A stretch of DNA of 64,000 bases. Source: Haematobia irritans. Lineage: Eukaryota; Arthropoda; Insecta; Diptera; Muscidae. The position numbers were made by a program, and so were the translations under genes. Within the stretch, counting starts at the first letter, position 1; each line of letters begins with the position of its first letter. Positions 36,060 through 48,615 of this stretch are shown piece after piece. The DNA is taken from assembly GCF_050003625.1 (NCBI RefSeq), contig NC_134397.1:152292691-152356690 (forward strand), in the 5' to 3' direction. The notes under the pieces were generated by a model that was not told the DNA's origin, made no database searches, and saw only the letters and a program-made list of their open reading frames with translations.

Positions 36060-36715
36060 AGAAAAACGAGAGAGAATTTTGTTAAATTTTTATTTCAATA
36101 GAAAATTTTGCCAAAATTTTATATTTGTTGGTTTGATCTCAGCTTTAAAACCATTGCGTTGACTAAACTGCAAGAGTAGCTTAACCAACAGAGGAAAATA
36201 ATGTTTGTCAAATTTATTTGGGCAAAGCCCTATGGACTACAAGTTGGTTGGATGGACGCACGCATCCTCTAATTGCAGCAAAAAAAAAATATTTTTATAG
36301 AAAATTGTGTCAAAATTTTATTTCTATAGAAAGTGTTGTCAAAATTTTATTTCTATAGAAAATTTTGTCAAAATTTTATTATATAGAAATTGGGTTAAAA
36401 TTTTTTCTTTTTTTTTTAATTTATTTCTATAGAAAATTTTGTCAAAATTGCATTTCTTTAGAAAATTTTGTCCAAATTTTATTTCTATAGAAAATTTTGT
36501 CAAAATTTTATTTCTATAAAAAATGTTGTCAAAATTTTATTTCTATAAAAAATTTTGTTAAAATTTTATTTTTATCGAAAAGTTGGCCAAAATTGTATTC
36601 CTATATTTTGCAAAATCTATCAAAAAATCAATAGTCTACCAATCTTCCAAACAGTAGAAAATCTACCTTTTTGGTAGAATTCTACCAACTGTGGCAACCG
36701 TGGTTGGGAAGCTCT
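36060..36715 (+). repeat. TTTCTATAGAAAATTTTGTC minisatellite with palindromic edge
   Basis: About twenty imperfect copies of a 24-bp motif ending at the palindrome GGTAGAATTCTACC (36671), followed by AACTGTGGCAACCGTGGTTG. The same edge in reverse occurs at 10155, and a GTTGCCACT motif also precedes this minisatellite inside A-type elements. It supports an independently mobile minisatellite unit. Confidence 0.65.
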
Positions 36716-38500
36716 GTTCTATGCTCTACTACAATGAAATTGTTTATTTGTAAACAAAAACTTAGTTTAATGCGGACTGTATCTTTAAGTATTTCTGCAA
36801 AAAAACGCAAAAAATAAAATTTAGAAAAAATGTGCTACGCATAATATTTTTCATATTAACATATATATATTTTTTTGATCGGATTTGTTTTTATACCCCC
36901 CACCATAGGATGGGGGTATATTAACTTTGTCATTCCGTTTGTAACACATCGAAATATTGCTCTAACACCCCATAAAGTATATATTATGGGTCGTGGTGAA
37001 ATTATGAGTCGATCTGAGCATGTCCGTCCGTCTGTTGAAATCACGCTAACTTCCGAACGAAACAAGCTATCGACTTGAAACTTGGCAGAAGTAGTTTTTT
37101 TTATGTAGGTCGGATGGTATTGCAAATGGGCCATATCGGTCCACTTTTACGTATAGCCCCCATATAAACGGAACCCGAAATTTGGCTTGCAGACCCTCTA
37201 AGAGAAGCAAATTTCATCCGATCCGGCTGAAATTTGGTACATGGTGTTAGCATATAGTCTCTAACAACTATGCAAAAATTGGTCCACATCGGTCAATAAT
37301 TATATATAGCCCCCATATAAACCGATCCCCCGATTTGGTTTTCGGAGCCTCTAAGAGAAGCAAATTTCATCCGATCCAGCTGAAATTTGGTACGTGGTGT
37401 TAGCATATGGTCTCTAACAACTATGCTAAAATTGGTCCATATCGGTCCATAATTATATATAGCCCCCATATAAACCCATCCCCCGATTTGGCTTTCGGAG
37501 CCTCTAAGAGAAGCAAATTTCATTCGATACGGCTGAAATTTGGTACATGTTCTTTGTATATCGTCCTTAACAGCCATGCAAAAATTGGTCCACATCGGTC
37601 AATAATTATATATAGCCCCCATATAAACCGATCCCCCGATTTGGATTGCGGAGCCTCTAAGAGAAGCATATTTCATCCGATCTGAAATTTGCTACATGGT
37701 GTTGGTATATGGTCTCTAAGAACAATGCAAAAATTGGTTCACATCGGTCCATAATTATATATAGCCCCCATATAAACCGATCACCAGATTTGACCACCGG
37801 AGCCTCTTGAAAGACCAAACTTCATCTGATTCAGTTGATAATTGGTACGTGGTGTTAATATATGGCCTCAAACACCCATGGAAAAATTGGTCGAAAACGG
37901 TCCATAATTATATATAGCCCCCATATAAACCGATCACCAGATTTGACTTTCGGAGCCCCTTGGAAGAGCAAAATTCATCCGATTCGGTTGAAACTTGGTA
38001 CGTGATGTAAGTATATGGTATCCACCAACCATGCAGGAATTGGATCATATCAGTCCATAATTATATATAGCCTCCATATAAACCGATCCCCAGATTTGAC
38101 CTCCGGTGCCTTTGGAAGTAGCAAAATTCATCCGATCTGGGTGAAATTTGGTACGTGGTGGTAGTTATGATATTTAACAACCATGCTAAAAGTGGTCCAT
38201 ATCAGTCCATAATCATATATAGCCCCTATATAAATCGATCCCGAGATTTGGTTTTGGAGCCACTAGGAGGAGCAAATTTCATCCGGGTCAGTTGAAATTT
38301 GGTACATTGTGCTAGTATATGGCCGTTAACAACCATGCCTAACTAGGTCCATATCGGTCTATAGGTATATATAGCCCTCAGATAAATTTATCCCCAATCA
38401 CACAAATATTGGTCCAGATCAAGTTCATAACTGTATATAGCCCCCATATGCGACCCCCATATTTCAATTCTGGCTCCATATCGATTCGTAATTATTTGTA

Positions 38501-38750
38501 CACGCAGAGAAGGAATATGATCACCTCAAACATGTTTCAGGAGCAAAATGTTATTTTTGAATGGTAACCATGTAACATGTTTGTCACTAAAATGTTATTT
38601 TCTCGTCAAATATAATATGCTTGCCGAAATCAGATACATGCTTTCCGAGAAAATAACATGGTTGCGAAAACCATGTTACATGGTCACCACCCAAAAATAA
38701 TATTTTGCTCTTAAAACATGTTTGAGGTGATCATATTCCTTCTCTGGGTG
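38501..38750. mobile_element. 250-bp MITE with ~36-bp terminal inverted repeats
   Basis: The ends CACGCAGAGAAGGAATATGA and (reverse complement) CACCCAGAGAAGGAATATGA continue inverted through CACCTCAAACATGTTT. It is flanked by TA (38499-38500, 38751-38752). The interior is also largely palindromic (ATGTTATTTTCTCG / CGAGAAAATAACAT). No frame. A broken relative (AGAGAAGGAATATGATCACC) is at 62708. Tc1/mariner-superfamily MITE by target choice. Confidence 0.85.
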
Positions 38751-38941
38751 TAGACTTACCTATACATACCTTTTTTGTCTAATATATACCACGTATGGAC
38801 TAACTCACAATTTAGAAAACGATTTAAGATACCACAACCCAAGTAATTCGATTGTGGATGACAGTCTTTAGTACAAGTTTCTATGCAATCCATGGTGGAG
38901 GGTACAGTAGATTCGGCCTGGACGAACTTCGGCCGTATATA

Positions 38942-39229
38942 CACACAAAAAAATTTTTTTCTGATTCAATCACTAAATTAATTGATCCAATTAATTTTTA
39001 ATTGAAATGTCTTCAATCACAGAAATGATAGTATCAATTAAAAAATTAATTGAAGGTCAATTAAAAAGTTAATTGATCCAATTAAAAAATTAATTGATAC
39101 TATTATTTTTGTGATTGATTTTTGTTTCAATTAAAAAATTTGTTGAATCAATTAAATTTTTAATTGAATATTTTTTAAAACTCAATTAAAATTTTAATTG
39201 GAAAAATTTTCGTGAAATTTTTTTGTGTG
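38942..39229. mobile_element. 288-bp AATT-rich MITE
   Basis: The ends CACACAAAAAAATTTT and AAATTTTTTTGTGTG form an inverted pair flanked by TA. The interior is a run of AATTAATTG/CAATTAAAAA palindromes able to fold throughout. Its right half is part of the 318-bp tandem duplication. Confidence 0.8.
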
Positions 39230-39706
39230 TACTTGTTTTAATTATTTATTTTACATACGTTTTTTACTAAAGCCTAGCATAATTTCTACTTAAAGTCGAG
39301 TCTGAAGACTTAAAGGTCTTTGATACACATAAAGAAAAAAATATAAATTATAATTTATTTCCTAAAATCAAGTAAGCAATGCTAAAATAATTGATCCAAT
39401 TAAAAAATTAATTGATACTATTATTTTTGTGATTGATTTTTGTTTCAATTAAAAAATTTGTTGAATCAATTAAATTTTTAATTGAATATTTTTTAAAACT
39501 CAATTAAAATTTTAATTGGAAAAATTTTCGTGAAATTTTTTTGTGTGTACTTGTTTTAATTATTTATTTTACATACGTTTTTTACTAAAGCCTAGCATAA
39601 TTTCTACTTAAAGTCGAGTCTGAAGACTTAAAGGTCTTTGATACACATAAAGAAAAAAATATAAATTATAATTTATTTCCTAAAATCAAGTAAGCAATGC
39701 TAAAAT
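39071..39706. repeat. Perfect 318-bp tandem duplication
   Basis: 39071-39388 and 39389-39706 are identical as read, base for base. The unit covers the right half of the MITE, the tail of the A-type element and the first ~150 bp of the adjacent R2 copy. The junction shares AAT. Confidence 0.9.
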
Positions 39707-39790
39707 TTAAAAGAGAATTGTGTCTTAAATGTATTCTTACTTAGATTCTCCACTTCTTTACCACGGAATCAAAAATCGTTAGTGTAACGA
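39241..39790 (-). repeat. Repeat R2, partial copy
   Basis: Related to 6200-6450: TTTTTTACTAAAGCCTAGC, AAGGTCTTTGATACACATAA, and ATCAAGTAAGCAATGC. It is enlarged by the 318-bp duplication. 39791-40879 beyond it shows nothing I can name. Confidence 0.6.
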
Positions 39791-41342
39791 CAAAATCACA
39801 TACATTATCCTCAGATTTGATTAGATTCTAATCACCGCCTCGGTAAACTTGGTCTGGGATATGCCGGTCTATACATCAGTATGGCTATATAGACATGTGG
39901 AGTCCTAAATTGATACTATCTTCATTTATTGATACGAGCTGAAGTTGTTAATTTAATTGAAGTTGTTAAGTTAATTTAAAAATTTCAATTCGATGTAGTT
40001 TCCTGACCTTATGTGAATCCTCCTCATATACCCACGTTGGTAAATATCGAATGCAAGGCTGTTAAAAAGTATCAATTTAACTTAAAACTTATTTAAACAT
40101 TGGAGAGTTAAGCGAATACTTATAGCTTAAACTCCAGTGGCTTTTGATTCCTTTCTATAGAAATACAAAAACAAATCATAGTAGCGATTTTAGAAACTGG
40201 GTAAAAATCTGTTGCAGAAAGTGGGAGAGAATTAACGTAGAAAATAGGAAAAGTTTGGTTGATTTTTTTTTTACTTTTTTAGTGAGAATAGTGAGATTTC
40301 TATGATGACAGTTGTAGAGTTTTATATGGAAAGAACATTTTGTTTGTTAAATGGCAATCTTACCATATGGAATGATATATATGCAAATAGTAAAAATTTC
40401 CAATGACATTTTGGGCTTTTTCGTTTTCCCATATAATGGGAAAAAGTTAATGATGGCTTGCAACTTGTTCGTGACAATATTTTTCTTTTAAACGATTTAT
40501 TTTATATTTAAATTGTATGAAAACAAAAAACTTAAAAAAAAATAATATGAAGTTAAGGATTTTGATTTCGTTTAAAATGATATATCACCACTTGGATTTT
40601 AATTAATTTGGATGCACACCTCCAAAGAACGGGTGCGATAAATTTGCCAATCATTTGTCATAGAAATATTGATATTCAACTCTATAATGTACACTAATAA
40701 AAATATGTATATTCCAAAATCATGAACGAACGGTGATTATTTTAATTTAAGTGAATATAGTTGGTCATAACATAATTCGAAATGTAATATCCTCTCGGCA
40801 ATTACATCAGGCCTACGGGAAAAGATTATACTTCAACTGCTGTAAACTGCCACCAAATATGTAATACGCGTACCATTTTTATACACTCCACCGTAGGATG
40901 AGGGTATATTAACTTTGTTATTCCGTTTGTAACACATCGAACTATTGATCTAAGACCCCATAAAGTATATATATTTTGGTGAAATTCTGAGTCGATCTAA
41001 GAATGTCCGTCCGTCCGTCTGCCTGTTGAAATCACGCTAACTTCACGAAACAAGCTATTGACTTCAAACTTGGCACAAGTAGTTATGATTGATGTAGGTC
41101 GGATGGTATTGCAAAAAGGCCATATCGGTCCACTTTTACGTATAGCCCCCATATAAAAGGGCCCCCAGATTTGGCTTGCGGAGCCTCTAAGAGAATCATA
41201 CTTCCTCCGACCTGGCTGACATTTGGTACGTGGTGTAACAATAGGGTCTCTAACAACCATGCAAAAATTGGTCCATATCGGTCCATATTTATATATAGCC
41301 CCTGTATAAACCGATCCCCAAATTTGGCTTGCGGATCCTCTA

Positions 41343-41758
41343 TGTCTACGCCAGAATCCGGCATTGTTTCTTCGTTCTGACCGGTGGCAACACCAGAACA
41401 CTTTCTAACATGATCCTCACTGTAAATCATCTTTTGTTCTCTTTCGCTACACTCATGCTGTGTGGGTTCGGGGGTGATCGTCGTTGCTTCGAGGAGTTAT
41501 GATCACTTACAAACCGACTGGCTTCACTAACACCTGGTAATATTTTTCTCCTAAACATTGTACTTTGAATAAAAGCACCTCTTGTACTTTATGAATTCTA
41601 ATTTCGCTGTGTTATTATTTCCTTTCCAATCATTTCATACCGTTTCTCAACAACTTCTGGGAGAAACCTTGTGATCAACGCAAGATTTCTGGCTCAGCAG
41701 CTATATCAACTGTTCTCCATTTTAGAGGAAAATTGCTCACCGATTTGTGGCGTTTTCA
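41343..41758 (+). repeat. BEL/Pao 5' LTR
   Basis: 416 bp, TG...CA ends. It contains AATAAA at 41568-41573 followed by a T/G-rich stretch, a plausible polyadenylation signal. Differences from the 3' LTR: CTCACTG versus CTCGCTG, TTCCAATC versus TTCCTATC, and CCATTTTA versus CCATTCTA. I could not assign the primer binding site after the LTR to a particular tRNA. Confidence 0.95.
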
Positions 41759-43340
41759 TTTTGGTCCTATACGAACCGGATACGTTAACATTGCGCTAGC
41801 TGAGATTGCACTTCCTATTGGAAATCACCTATCCATCATCTTCATTTTATACTGTCATCATCTCATAATCGAGGTAAGTTTGTGTTTTTTGTTCAAGAAA
41901 GGTGCAAATTCGTTCAATTAGTAAAACGACAAATCATTGAGTTTGCCGTCGGTGAGAGAAATATTTCTTTTTACAACAACAACATCGATATTGTTTTGTT
42001 CTTTCATGCTTCCATTTTATTATTCATTGTAACGAATTCGGTGGAGGAGATATTTGACAACGTCATCTTACCACCCCCAAATTACGAAATTGGTTCAATT
42101 GTTGGGGAGTTGGGTTTCATACGATGCTTTTCTATTTGCACTGAAGGAAATTCGGCGTTTTCCCAAAGGGAAATTTTTGGCTTTCTTGGTTTGTGTCAAA
42201 GCCAAGTAAGTGGTGGCATTTTTTCTTTTTTTTTTCGATGTCTTTATTGGACTCTCAACGATAGTGAGGCATAGACGAGTCATTGTCTTTGATCGACATA
42301 CAGTGAGCGTTTCTTTCCACACCATTGCTTGTGCGTCCCTCTAGTGATCAAGTGGCCATCATAATATTTGGTTTTTTTTTTATTGCACACCGCACTCATC
42401 GGGTGTGTATGCATATGCCGAGACATTGCATTTGATCGGCCTACAATGAGCGTTTCTTTCCCCACCATTGCTTGTGCGTCCCTTTGGCCTACGAGTGATC
42501 GCTGCTGCATTCTGTATATGTTCTTTACTACTCTTGGTTGGAGAACATAGGCAGAGACCAAGCCATTGCCTTTGATCAACATACAGCGAGCAGTGCTTTC
42601 CCCACCATTGCTTGTGCGTCCCTCTACTACACAAGTGGCCACCATAATATTTCATATTTTTTTTTTTTATTGCATATCGCTCTCATCGGGTGTGTATGCA
42701 TATGCCGAGACATAGAATTTGATCAACATACAGTGAGCGTTTCTTTCCCCACCGTTGCTTGTGCGTCCTTTTGGCCAACGAGTGATCGCTGCTACATTCT
42801 GTATATGTTCTTTACTACTCTTGGTTGGAGAACATAGGCGGAGACCAAGCCATTGCATTTGATCAACATACAGTGAGCGTTTCTTTCCCCACCATTGCTT
42901 GTGCGTCCCTTTGGCCAACGAGTGATCGCTGCTGCATTCTGTATATGTTCTTTAATACTCTTGTTTAGATAAGCGACCAAGCTATTGCCGTTGATATAGT
43001 GAGCATTGCTTGGCCCACCATTGCTACGCTCTTTAGGAGGCACTTACTCTCTTTGCGTTTGGATTGATAAGAGAAAAGTAGTTTGTTTCATGGCGAACAC
43101 CCTACGGTAGGGAACTTCGTCGCATACATTGTTCGCACCTGGATATATGCGTAGTATTTCGTTCTTGGAGTTATCTGGGTGACCTGGCTGCACAGTGTGC
43201 ATCGAAACGCTCTAGCGAATCGGGATTGCATTTGATTTGGTATATAACAATTTAGAGGCGTACCCGTTCTTTCATTATTACGCGGGAATCGGCTCATATA
43301 TACCGGACTTCTTACCATTGTATCAGTTATATCGTACGCT
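41759..43340 (+). promoter_or_regulatory. Long BEL leader with tandem repeats and candidate splice sites
   Basis: About 1.6 kb precede the gag ATG and hold many upstream ATGs, including a 130-codon frame (41882-42274) with no recognised motif. A consensus 5' splice site GAG|GTAAGT lies at 41871-41879 and a second AA|GTAAGT at about 42205. A candidate acceptor TTGTATCAG ends at 43326, 14 bp before the gag ATG. A leader intron would remove the repeat array and upstream ATGs; this is inference. Confidence 0.5.
42288..43030 (+). repeat. ~142-bp tandem repeat in the BEL leader
   Basis: The core TTTGATCAACATACAGTGAG plus CCCCACCATTGCTTGTGCGT recurs at 42288, 42431, 42571, 42718, 42858 and (decayed) 42991. 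Spacings are 143, 140, 147, 140 and 133 bp. Two kinds of filler alternate after the core, one with CATCGGGTGTGTATGCATAT and one with GAGTGATCGCTGCTGCATTC, in the order 1-2-1-2-2. Confidence 0.85.
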
Positions 43341-46300
43341 ATGTCTTTCGATTCGTTCATTCGCTTGGCCGATTCTATTGTCGAATTCGAAGCCGATCTA
43401 GGCGGCAATGTCTATCCGATCGATTCCGTGCATTCTATCAGGATACACCTCGAAGAATTGAGGGGAATTTGGAGGGATGTGAAGACGGAGTTTGACCGGT
43501 ATTTACAGGATAGGGCGGCTGAGCAAGATTCGGAGGACGGCACACAGACCTCGGATATTGAAGCTTCGGAGCTGGAGAATGTTCGCGCGAAGTATAAAAG
43601 TACGTACGTGGCGTACTGCAGGTGTATGGCGAGATTATCCCAGACTTCTGAGGAATTGCAGAATAGTTCCAAAGTTGCGAGATCCACTCCGATTTCTTTG
43701 CCTGCGGCCGAGTCGGTTGCTACTACTACCGGTTATTCATTTACGTTGCCCCCTTGCGACACCGAGGTTTTTTGTGGCGATTATATGGCATGGCCCACGT
43801 TCCGGGATATGTTTACCGCCATATACATAAAGAATTCGCGACTTAGTCCTGTGGAGAGGTTGTTTCATCTGGTTCAGAAGACAAAGGGTGAGGCCAGGGA
43901 CATTGTTCAGAAGAGCCCGCTTACTGACCGCGGCTTCGAGATCGCCTGGAACGGTCTGTGCGATCGTTACGAAAATAAACGGGTTCTGGTAAACGGCCAG
44001 CTGCGGGTGCTCTTCAATTTACCGGATGTTAAGGTCGAGTCCGCGCAAGGTATAAAGAGGCTTCAGCAGGATATAAACTCGTGCATTTCCGCCTTGAAGA
44101 TCTACGATATTGATGTTGCGAGTTGGGACCCCATTTTCGTATTTCTTTGTTCTAATCGACTTCCGGATTCGACTCTGACGTTGTGGGAGCATACTTTATC
44201 TGACAAGGCGTCCATTCCAAAATGGTGTGATTTAGATAAGTTCCTTACGAATCGGTATCGAACATTGGAATCCGTTTCGGAGATTCGTAATAATCCCCAC
44301 AGTAGTCTCTCTTCGCAGGACCCAACGACGGGGGATCAGTCGAGACGTTCGAAAAGGGTGGGTTCATTTCAGAATCGGATCACTGCTCCTAAGTGGCCCC
44401 TGTGTCCGAACGAGTCTCACATTATACGTAAGTGCTCGAAGTTCCTCAATATGAGCCCTGATATGCGTCGATCAGAGATTAGGCGGCAGGGGTTGTGTTT
44501 GAATTGTTTCTCAAGGTCTCATCTCGTTAGGAATTGTCCAAGCGGGAGTAACTGTTTCACTTGTAATCGGCGGCATAACACCCTTCTGCATGGAGCGTCG
44601 GATGAGTCGACCGCGGGCATGGCCGAAGCCGCGGATGTGACGGGCTCCAATTTACACGCGAATTCCGCTTCATGTTCAGGTTCATCTTCCATACAGTCCA
44701 CCGAGTCGGGAGCTGGAGTTTTTCAGTCGTGTTTCGCGTCGCAGGCTCGAGGCGTCATACTGGGTACCGCTGTACTTCATCTTTGTCATCTGGGGGTGAA
44801 GTACTCCGTTCGCGCTCTTTTTGACTCCGGTTCGGAGGGAACACTTATATCCGAACGTCTGGTCAACAGGCTGAGGTTGCCGTGTAGGAGTACAAGTGCT
44901 CAGGTGGCAGGATTGAATGATTCGGTTTCTGCCAATGTTCGTAAGGAATGCGATATTTTATTGTCATCGAGGGTTCGTGGGGATGTTGGAATAACGGCCA
45001 GGGCCTTGGTTATTCCGAAACTTTCTGGCAATCTTCCGTCAAGGTCAATTCCTGCCTCAGAGTTTGAGGGTTTGCCGAACATGATTTTGGCGGACCCGGA
45101 TTTCTTTAGAAGTTCGCCGATCGATTTGTTGCTTGGGGGTGATGTGCTGCCGTTGGTAATGCTTTCGGAGGTAAAGCGAAACGTGTGTGGATCGCTCATG
45201 GCTCACGACACCGTATTCGGGTGGGTGCTGATGGGGCCCGTTGGCCAGGATCCTCCCCGGTCAACCGCGATATTGTGCAACTATTGTGAGATCTCGCTGG
45301 ACAAGGAAATCGCGCGTTTTTGGGAGGTGGAGAATCTTCCGAGGAAAAATTTTATGTCGGCTTCCGACATATTCTGCGAGGAGTTATTCAGGTCTACAGT
45401 GTCGGTAGGGGAGGATGGCAGGTATGTTGTTCGTTTGCCTTTCCGCGAGGTCAGTGACAATGGTGTTGGTTTAGGCGATTCGAGGAGAAGCGCTATGTCT
45501 CAGTTTCTTAGGAATGAGGCACGACTTAGTCGAAATCCCACATTCAAGGAGGAATATGATTCAGTGGTTCGGGAGTATAGCCAACTGGGGCATATGCGCA
45601 AGGTTTTACGACCGCCTGGTGACTCTGAGCCTTCGAGTTATTATATGCCTCATCACGCGGTGGTGAGGCCTGACAAATCATCCAATCGTGTCAGAGTGGT
45701 GTTTAATGCTTCTTCTCCATCTTCCAATGGCGTGAGTCTTAATGGAATCCTACATACAGGGCCTACGCTTCAGAATGATTTGACGATGTTAATTCTAAGG
45801 TGGAGGTTCTTTCGTTTCGTTTTCAACGCTGACATACAAAAGATGTATCGTCAGATATGGGTTCATCCGGAGCACACGAGGTTTCAAAGAATTTTGTATC
45901 GTGATAATCCTACGGACAAAATCCAGGAGTTCGAGTTGCTTACAGTGACGTTTGGGGTTAACTGTGCGCCGTATTTGGCCATTCGAGTTCTTCATCAGTT
46001 GGCGGATGATGTGGCCGATCTTTATCCACTGGCGAGCGACATCCTTCGAAATGCTATGTATGTAGACGACGTATTAGCAGGTTCCCATTCGCTTTCTGCA
46101 GCAAGGGAGTCAATTCGGCAGTTAGAATTGGCTCTCTCATCTGCCGGTTTTCTGTTGAGAAAATGGACTTCCAATCATGCGGATCTTATAGCCGAAATCA
46201 CTCCCGAGCATCGGTTGTGCAACGATTTCTTGCGTATTGACCACGAAAGTACGGCGAAGATGCTTGGGATTCGATGGGATGCTCATTTAGATAGTTTCTT

Positions 46301-46634
46301 TTTCGTGGCCAGGGCATTCCCTCATCGGGAGACACACACAAAGCGTACGATTTTGGCGCAGATTGCGAAGTTATTCGACCCTGCTGGTTGGCTATCACCC
46401 TGCATAGTTCGGGCTAAGATATTGATGCAGGAGGTTTGGGGATCCGGCGTTGGTTGGGACGATGAACTTCCTATCGGGATTCTCTCTCAGTGGTGGGAGT
46501 TTGAGTCTACATTCTCTTCCATTAATTCCATTCGTATTCCTCGTTGGTTGAATTTCGTCCCCGGTAGTGTTTCATGGTTTCTGCGACGCGTCCGAGAAAG
46601 CCTATGCAGCGGCGCTCTATATTCGTATCGTTGA
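43341..46634 (+). CDS. BEL/Pao gag-pol, N-terminal part (gag, protease, reverse transcriptase)
   Basis: 1,097 codons. Residues ~1-130 are a gag N-terminus. From PPCD (~137) to ~300 is the DUF1759-type capsid region. Residues 353-418 hold the nucleocapsid zinc knuckles: a first one missing its leading Cys (W in its place), then C386-x2-C389-x4-H394-x4-C399, then CFTC-x3-H. The aspartic protease has FDSGS with catalytic D495 and FGWVLMG near 615. Reverse transcriptase follows, with [12 protein letters not shown] (~829) and YVDD at 907-910. The frame runs off into about 20 unrelated residues after ~46560 and stops at 46634, where a frameshift separates it from the rest of pol. The proteins act in cytoplasmic particles that reverse-transcribe the element's RNA. 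Confidence 0.92.
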   Translation: MSFDSFIRLADSIVEFEADLGGNVYPIDSVHSIRIHLEELRGIWRDVKTEFDRYLQDRAAEQDSEDGTQTSDIEASELENVRAKYKSTYVAYCRCMARLSQTSEELQNSSKVARSTPISLPAAESVATTTGYSFTLPPCDTEVFCGDYMAWPTFRDMFTAIYIKNSRLSPVERLFHLVQKTKGEARDIVQKSPLTDRGFEIAWNGLCDRYENKRVLVNGQLRVLFNLPDVKVESAQGIKRLQQDINSCISALKIYDIDVASWDPIFVFLCSNRLPDSTLTLWEHTLSDKASIPKWCDLDKFLTNRYRTLESVSEIRNNPHSSLSSQDPTTGDQSRRSKRVGSFQNRITAPKWPLCPNESHIIRKCSKFLNMSPDMRRSEIRRQGLCLNCFSRSHLVRNCPSGSNCFTCNRRHNTLLHGASDESTAGMAEAADVTGSNLHANSASCSGSSSIQSTESGAGVFQSCFASQARGVILGTAVLHLCHLGVKYSVRALFDSGSEGTLISERLVNRLRLPCRSTSAQVAGLNDSVSANVRKECDILLSSRVRGDVGITARALVIPKLSGNLPSRSIPASEFEGLPNMILADPDFFRSSPIDLLLGGDVLPLVMLSEVKRNVCGSLMAHDTVFGWVLMGPVGQDPPRSTAILCNYCEISLDKEIARFWEVENLPRKNFMSASDIFCEELFRSTVSVGEDGRYVVRLPFREVSDNGVGLGDSRRSAMSQFLRNEARLSRNPTFKEEYDSVVREYSQLGHMRKVLRPPGDSEPSSYYMPHHAVVRPDKSSNRVRVVFNASSPSSNGVSLNGILHTGPTLQNDLTMLILRWRFFRFVFNADIQKMYRQIWVHPEHTRFQRILYRDNPTDKIQEFELLTVTFGVNCAPYLAIRVLHQLADDVADLYPLASDILRNAMYVDDVLAGSHSLSAARESIRQLELALSSAGFLLRKWTSNHADLIAEITPEHRLCNDFLRIDHESTAKMLGIRWDAHLDSFFFVARAFPHRETHTKRTILAQIAKLFDPAGWLSPCIVRAKILMQEVWGSGVGWDDELPIGILSQWWEFESTFSSINSIRIPRWLNFVPGSVSWFLRRVRESLCSGALYSYR

Positions 46635-48612
46635 TGGTGATTCTGTTTCCGCTCATTTGGTTTACTCGAAGACACGGGTAGCTCCCTTGAAAACATTGTC
46701 CATACCGCGATTGGAGCTATGCGGTGCAGCGTTGCTGGCGGGAATGCTTGACTGTTTGCTTCCCCTACTTGAAGTTCAGTCCTATTCTATATATTGCTGG
46801 ACGGATTCTACAATTGTTTTTTCATGGCTATCAAAGTCTCCTGGGTCCTGGAAGACATTTGTGGCCAACAGGGTATCCGACATAATCCAGGTTGTTGATT
46901 TCTCCAAATGGCATCATGTTGCTTCAGAGGAAAATCCGGCGGACCTCGCGAGCAGAGGGCTAATGCCGCCCGATCTAGTGGCAAACGAATTGTGGTGGTC
47001 TGGTCCCAAGTGGCTTAGTGATGTCCCGGAACCATGGACGAACTCGAGTTTCTTGGAGCTGTCGGATACTGCTCTGGAGAGGAAATCTCTTCAGATTCAT
47101 TTCGCGTATTTCTCGGATTTCGAAGACGTCCTTGAAAGGTTCAGTTCATTCCCTCGGGCTTTGCGGGTACTTGCCTATGTGTATCGGTTTTTCTATCACA
47201 CACATTCTAAGTACCGCTCGAGGTTCGTGCACCATTCTATTTCTCTCTCTAGCTCCGAACTGTCTATGGTCCGAGACAGGTTGATTTCCGTTACGCAGAG
47301 AGCGTTTTACCCAAACGAATACCGCGGACTAGAATCTCACAGTTCAGTTCCAGCTTCAAGTAGAATCCGCAATCTTAATCCCTTTATGGATGCTGAGGGG
47401 TTAATTCGTTCCTGTGGTCGCTTAGCTCATTATCCTGGCCTTACGTATAACGAGAAGCATCCTATCATTCTACCTTACAATTGCAGATTTTCAAAGCTTT
47501 TAGTGGCATTTGTTCATTCGGTGACGTTGCACGGTGGTAACCAACTTATGATGAGGGTTGTTAGGGCGCAATACTGGATTCCCCGGATTAAGAACTTGGT
47601 AAAAGCCACTATCAGTCACTGCAAGCCATGCATACTCTACAAAAAGCGGTGTCAGTCACAGTTAATGGCCGCTCTACCTCCGGAGAGAACCGAGATTTCG
47701 CGTCCTTTTTCTCGGACAGGACTGGACTTCGCAGGTCCATTCGATATCAAGACTTATAACGGAAGGGCCTGCCGTATAGTAAAAGGATATGTATGCGTGT
47801 TCGTCTGCTTCTGTACGAAGGCTATTCATTTGGAAGCGACTTCTGAGTTGACCACAGCCGCGTTTCTGGCAGCATTCCATCGTTTCGTTGCACGTCGTGG
47901 ATGCCCTGCCGATCTGTATTCTGACAATGGTACTACGTTTGTGGGTGCCTCCCGGATGCTGGCTCGCGACTTTTTAAGGACATCTCGGGAGGCATTAACG
48001 GCGCATTATGCGCATCAGCGGGTGACGTGGCATTTCATCCCTCCGGGAACTCCACACATGGGGGGATTATGGGAAGCGGGCGTCAAGAGCTTCAAATCCC
48101 ACTTTCGTAAATTCGCTGGCTCGATGAAGTTCACTTTCGAGGAGTTCTCTACGCTTTTGGCACGCATCGAGTCATGTCTTAATTCTCGGCCGCTCTCACC
48201 TCTATCGCAGGACCCCAATGATCTTTCGGCCTTAACCCCCGGACATTTTTTGGTGGGCACTCCGATTCTAGCTCCTGTTGAGCCGCAGATTGATGGCTCT
48301 CGAATATCTTTGCTTAAGCGTTGGGAGAAAATTAAGGCTGTACATCAGCATTTCTGTACCCGATGGAAGTCCGAGTATTTGTCCGAACTTCAAAAACGCC
48401 ACAAGTGGCAGACCCCCGAGAGAAATTTGGAAAACGGTTCTCTTGTGGTGATTAAAGATGATAACCTTCCACCGAATTCATGGCGTTTAGGTCGAGTGTC
48501 CAAAACATATCTAGGTCCAGATAACCGCGTGAGGGTAGCCGATCTAATAACTCAACGGGGAGTGGTTACCCGACCCCTTGTCAAACTCATTGTTCTTCCG
48601 CAGGAGGAATAA
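46567..48612 (+). CDS. BEL/Pao pol, C-terminal part (RNase H, integrase)
   Basis: Continues pol in a different frame. The first Met is not a natural start; homology begins with [14 protein letters not shown]. RNase H-like acidic motifs: [26 protein letters not shown]. Integrase: zinc-binding HSVTLHGG (~316) with CKPC (~351), then the catalytic triad D387 (GLDFAGPF), D453 (YSDNGTTF) and E503 (LWEAGVKSF). I count 49 residues between the second Asp and the Glu. The C-terminus (~560-681) has the DUF5641-like LTPGHFLVG...RW and RLGRV motifs usual in BEL/Pao integrases. Stop at 48610-48612. All catalytic residues are intact; the frameshift upstream is the only break. Confidence 0.9.
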   Translation: MFHGFCDASEKAYAAALYIRIVDGDSVSAHLVYSKTRVAPLKTLSIPRLELCGAALLAGMLDCLLPLLEVQSYSIYCWTDSTIVFSWLSKSPGSWKTFVANRVSDIIQVVDFSKWHHVASEENPADLASRGLMPPDLVANELWWSGPKWLSDVPEPWTNSSFLELSDTALERKSLQIHFAYFSDFEDVLERFSSFPRALRVLAYVYRFFYHTHSKYRSRFVHHSISLSSSELSMVRDRLISVTQRAFYPNEYRGLESHSSVPASSRIRNLNPFMDAEGLIRSCGRLAHYPGLTYNEKHPIILPYNCRFSKLLVAFVHSVTLHGGNQLMMRVVRAQYWIPRIKNLVKATISHCKPCILYKKRCQSQLMAALPPERTEISRPFSRTGLDFAGPFDIKTYNGRACRIVKGYVCVFVCFCTKAIHLEATSELTTAAFLAAFHRFVARRGCPADLYSDNGTTFVGASRMLARDFLRTSREALTAHYAHQRVTWHFIPPGTPHMGGLWEAGVKSFKSHFRKFAGSMKFTFEEFSTLLARIESCLNSRPLSPLSQDPNDLSALTPGHFLVGTPILAPVEPQIDGSRISLLKRWEKIKAVHQHFCTRWKSEYLSELQKRHKWQTPERNLENGSLVVIKDDNLPPNSWRLGRVSKTYLGPDNRVRVADLITQRGVVTRPLVKLIVLPQEE

Positions 48613-48615
48613 AAG

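Larger units (their letters stand above)
36892..39240 (-). mobile_element. A-type element carrying two MITEs
   Basis: The hairpin and GTCC block at 36892-37040 are followed by about nine monomers to 38470, a 250-bp MITE (38501-38750), the terminal block (38770-38939), then a second MITE. That MITE was inserted exactly in the TATATA of the closing CGGCCGTATATACTTGTTT. The element is otherwise complete. Confidence 0.8.

Noticed and set aside
41882..42274. 130-codon frame in the BEL leader as a gene
   Set aside because: No motif, lies just after a strong splice donor and overlaps the start of the tandem repeats; listed only as part of the leader.
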